From Tigriopus japonicus (Eukaryota > Arthropoda > Copepoda > Harpacticoida > Harpacticidae), in assembly GCA_010645155.1 (NCBI GenBank), contig CM021316.1, forward strand, positions 12,069,311 through 12,133,310: a stretch of 64,000 bases of DNA, in the 5' to 3' direction. Of this stretch, positions 59,801-64,000 are shown in pieces. The position numbers and the translations under genes are program-made. The stretch's first letter is position 1, and each line of letters opens with the position of its first letter. The notes under the pieces were generated by a model. That model saw only the letters and a program-made list of their open reading frames with translations, was not told the DNA's origin and ran no database searches.

Positions 59801-62800
59801 TTGAATATGCTTGTACATCGAATTTTACTTGTTTCAGGTTCCTTGTTTGAGAATGACGATGAATTTGCTATTTTTTTGAAAAGTACATCCAATATAGTAC
59901 TTCTAACTTTTTGTGCATTTTTTGCATTTCATGGAGTAGGACAAGTAAGAAAAAGGTTGTTAAATTTGTGCCACGACCGAGCTATGGGGTAAACAAACAA
60001 GCTCAGCTGATGTTTACTGAGCTTGCTAGCATTGTACCAACTAGAGCTGTGCATCGGATCCGAAAAGTCGGATCCGATCGGATCCGAATCCGATCGGATT
60101 CGGATTCGTTCGGATTGACGCAAGAATTTTCGGATTCGGATTCGTTCGGATTTTAGCGGGAATTTTCGGATTCGGATTCGTTCGGATTCGCCAAAAGCAG
60201 TCGGATTCGGATTCGGATTCGGATTTGCGAAATATTTTTCGGATCCGACATAATCCGAAACCAATCCGAAGTTTTCATTTTACTGTTTTATTTCAATTCA
60301 CAATATTTTCATTGTGAGACCTTTTTTGTTTGATGATTTAAATGCAGTCAATCTCCTGCCTTCAACTCTGAAGTTTTTAATGACTCCACAAGGTATTTTA
60401 ATGTTTCAGATTTTACCAATTAAATAATAGCATTTGCAGATCAAAGAATTCCATATTAAGAGAATCATAGAAAGGTTTTGTAGTAAAAAAGGCATCAAAA
60501 AGTTACAAAACGTCTTCATAGCAAAACCATCCTATATGAATAAATTAAAGATTTTGCCAAGTATTCACCCCTGGATTACAATTAAGTGCGTAAATATCAG
60601 CCCACTTGACACCAAACTGATTTAAAGATAAAATTGTTTTTGACCCATTTAATTACGCAGTTTTTTCAGCATTTGACTGTTGGTATGATCGTGATTTTTT
60701 GAATTAATATCCTTTTGTAAACACTTCAACATATTTGGTTCATTTTGGGAAATTCTATTGTGCAAAGAGCATTCATTAATTTGCCCTAAATGTCCTGAAA
60801 TATTTTGCCTAAAAAACAAGAAAATGCTTATTTATTCCTAGAAAATGTCAAAATGTTTAAAAAATCAAGGCTAAATGTGAAAATTTTAATAAAATATATT
60901 ATATTGAAAAGAATATGTTCTGGGCACTTCTAGTTGAAATAGTGTTGTTATTTCCAATTTAGGCCAAAATAATAAAATAATCAGATTTAAATCGGAATGA
61001 GCAAAAAATTTTTGGATTAATGTCTGATTGAGCTAAAATTTTTCGGATTTTTTCGGATTATCGCCAAATTTTCGGATTTTTTTCGGATTTTGCGCCAAAT
61101 TTTCGGATTCGGATTCGTTCGGATTCGGCAGAACATTTTCGGATTCGGATTCGTTCGGATTGGGCAAAAATTTTCGGATTCGGATTCGTTCGGATTGAGT
61201 AACAAATTTTCGGATTCGGATTCGTTCGGATTGAATGGAAGCTGTCGGATTCGGGTTCGGATTCGGATTACAGAAATCCAGTTCGGATTGGATTTTGGGG
61301 ACCTTTCGGATCCGATGCACAGCTCTAGTACCAACCACCCTTGGAAGGAATTTTAGTCAAAAAACTTATGCAACCTTCAAAATGACACGAATGTTTTAAA
61401 AGAATCTTTCTGCAATTTTTTAGCACTTTTTGTAAGGTCATGTTGTAAATGGAGTTCTTTTTTAGTTATTTACTTTTTATATCCAAGCAAATTTGGAGAA
61501 CTTAGCAATTTTTATCAAAATGGCGTCGTGGTCAAAAATCTAAATAACAGCTGATTTCTTGCAAAATTTTGTACAATATTCTAAACTGTGAGTCAGTTTG
61601 AAAAAATCATTTCAGGTCATTCAGAAGCAACATTTAAACCTTCACTCTATCCATTTAGAGCACCAGCTATTCGAAATTAACGCTCAAACAGTAAGTTTGG
61701 CATTCAGTTGAGTCAACATCTTCCTAGAAATACTTTTTGGTTGATAAAGTTTTAGCCAAAAAGTCTTTAGGATTTTTCGGTACAATAAAACAAACTAAAA
61801 CAAATACCTTGAGTCCATATTGGCTGAATTCACCGCCCAAGAAAACGTCCGTCAAACACATTTGCAGGATCAAATTGGCCAGGTTCAAGAATTCACAGAA
61901 GACAAATTTTGGCCCCCAAGACTGAAGTGGAGCTAATGTTGAGCATTTCCCAATGTTTTTTTTGTTGTCCAGTCTCCACCAGAGGTAGTCACTAACTTCC
62001 TTTGGACTGGATTTGACGTTTTCCGTAAGATTCTATTAAATGATGAACAAAATATCCAATGATTTCTTCGGAACGCAAATGATCATTTTTGTTGCAGCCT
62101 TCATGCGTGTGAAGGCTCAGATGGGTTTGATTCCTAAAACTCTAGAACCCTTAGTTGTATCCTTCTGTGCCTTCTGATTGTTCCAGAAGCATGAGGGTTG
62201 CAACACTGGGATTTTCAATGTACCTGAAATAGACCTCCATCCAATTGTTTCCAAATCCAATGCGGGGCGTAGAAGAAGACGGCTTGGAAGCTCAGGAATA
62301 AAGGAACCCATTGATAGTAAGCGTGTTCAATCGTTTCGTCTTCTTCCGTGTGGAAACCCACTCCAGGATGAATGAAGTCCTCGCCAGGTTCTCCCTCAAA
62401 ATACTTTGGGAGGGTGAAAGTGCTCCTCATCCAACAGTATCTTTAGGATCAAACAAACAGCATGACTTGACAAATATTGATGATTCTCATGGAAATTTCT
62501 TGATCTCATTTCATTGTATGTTTGTTAGCTTGGCCTCAAAAGCTTCAGTCGTGCACACTGCCGTGATCAATTTGTCTAGCCCCTTTTAAGTACGAGGACA
62601 ATCATACTACTGTTGATTACATGACCAATCAAAATTCCCGAGAGCTGTTGCATTTTCAGGCAAAGGTTTTAAAGGGCAAAAAATCCAAGTAGAAAATTTC
62701 AATACCTAAGGAATAGTGAAAATGTTCTATACTCCCTGGAATGAAACCTTGGTATATGGGCAGCAGCCTTCTGTTGGACGGGGAATTAAAAATCAACATC

Positions 62801-63483
62801 AACGATCAAAGAGCACAGTACTATGGGTACGATTGGCTTTTAAACATAAAAGTTTTTCCTTGGACCAAGTTTGCCAAACACCATATTGTGTGATCTTATA
62901 AGTAAACAACACACGAGGTTTCAAATTAATTTTCAATATAAGGAAAGTATAAGAAATTTCAGTATAAAGAAGCCAGAGTGGCCACGCGTACTAGCGCGTT
63001 CTTAAAAGTGCCGAGTGTAAGTGCTTCCCCAGACGGCGTAGGTTCGAATCCTGTTGGGGGTCGGATTGAAGCTGTCGGGAGAAATCCTTCAATTTACAGG
63101 GAATTGCATTCCTTGTAGCGGTAATAAAAAATCCGCAAAAAAAGAAAAAAAGACAAAAAAAAAAATCTAGTGTGACGTTTAATTGATAATATGCCAAAAG
63201 TAATCAATGATAAAAACAAAAAATGTCATGCATGAGCTTTTGAGTCCTTCAACTATTGCTAATTGAGATTAGAACCGTTTTTTCGGCATTTTTTCCTCTT
63301 TACTAGATATGTTCTAATACTGAAAACCCAGTTAGAAATATATTAAAGGATTTACCTGTTTATTACTGTAGCAGGTACTTGAATATTCTTATCAAAGTAA
63401 CACTGAATGGCTGAACCCGAGGAGTCGAAGTAGTTGTAGGTTGAGACCAAAATTCCGCTGGCAAGAAGTACGACGAAAGTGAC
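47801..63483 (-). CDS. Innexin B, gap-junction protein (5' exon outside the window)
   Basis: Exons from 5': 63356-63483, 62224-62440, 61808-62032, 49304-49569, 47801-47984, in phases 0, 2, 0, 0, 2 as in innexin A. They code for 1020 bases; adding a first exon like innexin A's (117 bp) would give about 378 residues, the usual innexin size. Landmarks: VTFVVLLASGILV helix; Cys in AIQC and YCW; YYQWVPLFLSFQ; cytoplasmic DYLWWRL; KFVFCEFLNLANLI helix; TKCIFHKYGGSGTIQ and DALCVLGMNIINEKI; WGWYIVLFVGTIVALG; C-terminal SEWLMLYYMSQ. The 12.2-kb intron 49570-61807 is full of mobile DNA. The assignment of the last two exons to this gene rests on order, strand, phase and the absence of other candidate exons. 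Confidence 0.85.
50130..51530 (+). pseudogene. LINE reverse transcriptase remnant, split by a mariner-type insertion
   Basis: The left part (50130-50454) reads GVLQGSILGRLLSF (from the usual GVPQGSVLGPLLF), LIDDLEKVDF, and MIRRNFISREPSVLLRLY. After the insertion (50455-51061) the protein continues with VYVEF, then DINRIESLQRRFSRELYGPL and SLEAKRQNLDLVYAFKLIKN. Stops and frameshifts are present. It is in the large innexin B intron. Confidence 0.82.
50455..51061 (+). mobile_element. Internally deleted mariner element
   Basis: The ends are CAGGGTACGTATGGTATTTG and, inverted, CAGGGTGCGTATGGTATTTG, continuing TTGAT, with TA on both sides (50453-50454, 51062-51063). A frame from the ATG at 50576 gives a transposase N-terminus (WKRQEVLLEIRAGK). 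After a large deletion, another frame gives the C-terminus: DLNPLDFFILGVVKRETNR, ACSRFRPRLERIF, then GGFFD and a stop at 50937. The first two catalytic aspartates are missing, so it cannot code for an active transposase. Confidence 0.9.
52145..52318 (+). mobile_element. tRNA-derived SINE-like repeat, family 2, copy 1
   Basis: The head contains GGTTTGAATCCCG, a tRNA B-box pattern. It then shares with copy 2 (59490-59690) CGGGCTT, GGCTGTGGTATTAAGTTAC or its CCTGTGG form, AGT-ACGGC, AATGGGCGAACCTG and a GAGG-TGAG-TAAAAATT-ATGCT end. The two are about 75-80 percent alike by eye. The A-box is poorly kept in this copy. Confidence 0.7.
52527..52556. repeat. GC-rich hairpin
   Basis: AAGGAGGACGG, eight bases, then the exact complement CCGTCCTCCTT. 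It lies just before a LINE fragment and may be part of that element. Confidence 0.6.
52540..52920 (+). pseudogene. LINE reverse transcriptase C-terminal fragment
   Basis: One frame reads SIVQARLEDALPIWASMDLA, then GLQKVEQIQ, and continues through stops. It matches the C-terminal domain of the copy at 6229-6441 (YLEYASPIWAP, GLQKVEQVQRCF). No other part of the element is adjacent. Confidence 0.75.
52921..54515. other. Part of innexin B intron, nothing identified
   Basis: This stretch is less AT-rich than its surroundings and holds several overlapping frames of 60-123 codons on both strands, including a Pro-rich minus-strand frame at 52913-53215. I found no recognisable motif; it may be old retroelement sequence, but that is a guess. 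Confidence 0.4.
54516..55495. repeat. 33-bp minisatellite, about 29 copies
   Basis: The unit is GATCGGATTGGTTCTGAGGT followed by CGGCTCAGTGTCT. About 16 central copies (54577-55120) are identical, and both edges are degenerate. Because 33 is three times 11 and the unit lacks stops in most frames, long frames open on both strands (331 codons of SDRIGSEVGSV plus, 314 minus). These are by-products. It lies in the large innexin B intron. Confidence 0.95.
55496..56299. other. Part of innexin B intron, nothing recognised
   Basis: AT-rich DNA between the minisatellite and the gypsy remnant. No repeat structure or coding similarity seen. Confidence 0.5.
57255..58430 (+). mobile_element. mariner-family element nested in the gypsy remnant
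   Basis: Approximate ends are CTTGACCAATTTTGTTTTTT and, inverted, CTTGTACCAATTTTTTTTCG, flanked by TA at 57253-57254 and 58431-58432. At about 1.18 kb it is near full length for mariner. It is more GC-rich than everything around it, which suggests recent arrival. The transposase it carries is listed separately. Confidence 0.82.
57353..58344 (+). pseudogene. mariner transposase, broken by one frameshift and three stops
   Basis: Catalyses cut-and-paste transposition in the intact family. Starts at ATG 57353 (MSNFKQEFIEALL) with an N-terminal helix-turn-helix (KALGVGRTTVSKVRRWI). A frameshift lies near 57520. From 57586 to 58344 one frame holds the catalytic core: FFSDEKNFIVDP (first Asp), VFQQDRAPAHT (second), SSPDLNPLDYSIW (third), with 36 residues between the last two by my count. 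In-frame stops are a TAG before KHPRES (about 57566), TGA at 57817-57819 and TAG at 58048-58050. It ends EADGGFFE. All three aspartates survive, so the decay is recent. The spacing does not match the classic DD34D mariners; the subfamily is unassigned. Confidence 0.9.
58623..58790. repeat. 84-bp perfect tandem duplication in the gypsy remnant
   Basis: 58623-58706 and 58707-58790 are identical, beginning TTCCACAGGCGCCAAGAATG. Being a multiple of three, it does not shift frame, and perfect identity means it is young. Confidence 0.95.
59490..59690 (+). mobile_element. tRNA-derived SINE-like repeat, family 2, copy 2
   Basis: The head carries a tRNA-like A-box region (TAGCGTAACGGTTAAG) and B-box (GGCTCATATCCCG), then the family body with GGCCTGTGGTATTAAGTTAC and AATGGGCGAACCTGGGAGTC, ending TAAAAATTGATGCTCAATTA. 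Compare 52145-52318. Confidence 0.75.
59691..60033. other. Part of innexin B intron, nothing recognised
   Basis: No repeat or coding similarity seen; the 84-codon frame here is not supported by any motif. Confidence 0.5.
60042..61327. mobile_element. hAT-like element with CGGATTCGGATTCGTT subterminal repeats
   Basis: The ends are TAGAGCTGTGCATCGGATCC and, inverted, the same 20 bases; the exact 8-bp duplication GTACCAAC is at 60034-60041 and 61328-61335. For about 200-300 bases inside each end the sequence is built from TTCGGATTCGGATTCG words, inverted on the two sides. The centre is AT-rich and lacks a transposase. At 1286 bp it is a large non-autonomous member. It lies between innexin B exons at 49304 and 61808. 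A fragment of the same family is at 1973-2080. Confidence 0.93.
62972..63160 (+). mobile_element. tRNA-derived SINE carrying a LINE 3' tail
   Basis: The head resembles a class II (Leu/Ser) tRNA: GCCAGAGTGGCCACGCG for the A-box side, a variable-arm region, and the B-box GGTTCGAATCC at about 63049. The last part, GGGAAT, three bases, ATTCCTTGTAGCGGTAAT then AAAAATCCGC and an A-rich run, is the same as the 3' tail of the LINE at 45633-45951. A tRNA head fused to a LINE tail is the mark of a SINE moved by that LINE's reverse transcriptase. It is not a functional tRNA gene. It lies in the innexin B intron before 62440. Confidence 0.83.
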
Positions 63484-64000
63484 CTAAAAGTATCCACATG
63501 TTGAATCATATACACCGTCAATCTTATTCAGATCCTTGGACCTAGTTATTTGTTGTGTTTTTCGCTCTTTTTCCTGTACTCCTATGTAGTAATCATCATG
63601 GATGATTGAAGCGAATTTAATAACAACGTTGCTAGAAATACTTACAAGATGTCCGTCTCAATTCGTTGAAACTTGTCGCAACTACTACAAAATGGTAATT
63701 CTTTAAAAATCTCCCAGAAATTTCGTTCCGGTAGTTCTTATTGGGAAGTGCCGTTATGCCAGGGAAGTATTTTTTTCGACTCCCAAGTGATTTGGATAAC
63801 GTTCTTCATTACAAAACATGGTTGAATTTTATACTAAACCTGAATTCCATTTCTGAATCTAAGTTCACCAACTTGTTGCTCTTAGATCGGAAAAGTAATT
63901 TTTAAGTCGTTTGACGCAAAAATTGCATCGAGTTAGATAAACTTTGTTTTTGATCATGCCAACTTTTGAAAAGAGAGGCATTCGACGATGTTATTCGACT
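63484..64000. other. Innexin B intron leading to the missing first exon
   Basis: AT-rich non-coding sequence upstream of the exon at 63356-63483. By analogy with innexin A, the start codon exon should lie beyond the window. Confidence 0.5.

Noticed and set aside
62972..63063. Functional tRNA-Leu or tRNA-Ser gene
   Set aside because: The B-box is good, but the acceptor stem does not pair, the anticodon arm is degenerate, and the sequence runs into a LINE-type tail, so it is a SINE head.

Overview
The window looks like nuclear DNA from an arthropod, most likely a crustacean and perhaps a copepod. The phylum rests on what I can read: a chitin-binding (Rebers-Riddiford) cuticle protein, two innexin gap-junction genes and an integrin beta gene, all split by GT-AG introns. 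The copepod placement is inference. The DNA is AT-rich, introns run from 62 bp to 12 kb, and there are many degraded transposons. I see no real tRNA, rRNA, CRISPR or prokaryotic feature.

Layout. Bases 1-72 are the end of a fold-back repeat element. A cuticle protein gene lies at 3823-4817 (-), with a TATA box and a poly(A) signal. A dead LINE lies at 5945-7140 (-) and a complete fold-back element with tandem-repeat arms at 9869-10546. A DRAM/TMEM150-type membrane protein gene in five exons covers 11506-14444 (-); its reading frame carries one TAG. About 5 kb of intergenic DNA follows. A complete integrin beta subunit gene (14 constitutive-position exons, 826 codons) covers 19704-29055 (+); its fourth exon exists in two mutually exclusive versions. 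After an intergenic stretch holding a retroelement integrase tail, two innexin genes follow head-to-tail on the minus strand: innexin A (32134-43052, six exons, 567 residues) and innexin B (47801 to 63483 and beyond, five exons visible, first exon outside the window). Their matching exons share phases and in two cases exact lengths (128 and 266 bp), so they look like tandem duplicates.

The introns and spacers of the innexin pair are full of mobile DNA. There are four hAT-like non-autonomous elements in the window with clean 8-bp target duplications, several mariner or pogo-like elements with TA duplications, LINE and Ty3/gypsy remnants, two families of tRNA-derived SINE-like repeats, and tandem arrays, including a highly homogeneous 33-bp minisatellite. 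Several insertions are nested: a mariner inside a gypsy element, a mariner derivative inside a LINE, and another inside a hAT-like element. This lets their relative ages be ordered.

The host genes work mostly at the cell surface or outside it: cuticle, gap junctions, matrix adhesion, and a lysosomal or plasma-membrane tetraspan-like protein. They are not an operon and nothing in the sequence shows them acting as a single system. Exon borders were set by hand from splice consensus, frame continuity and family similarity, and need transcript support.
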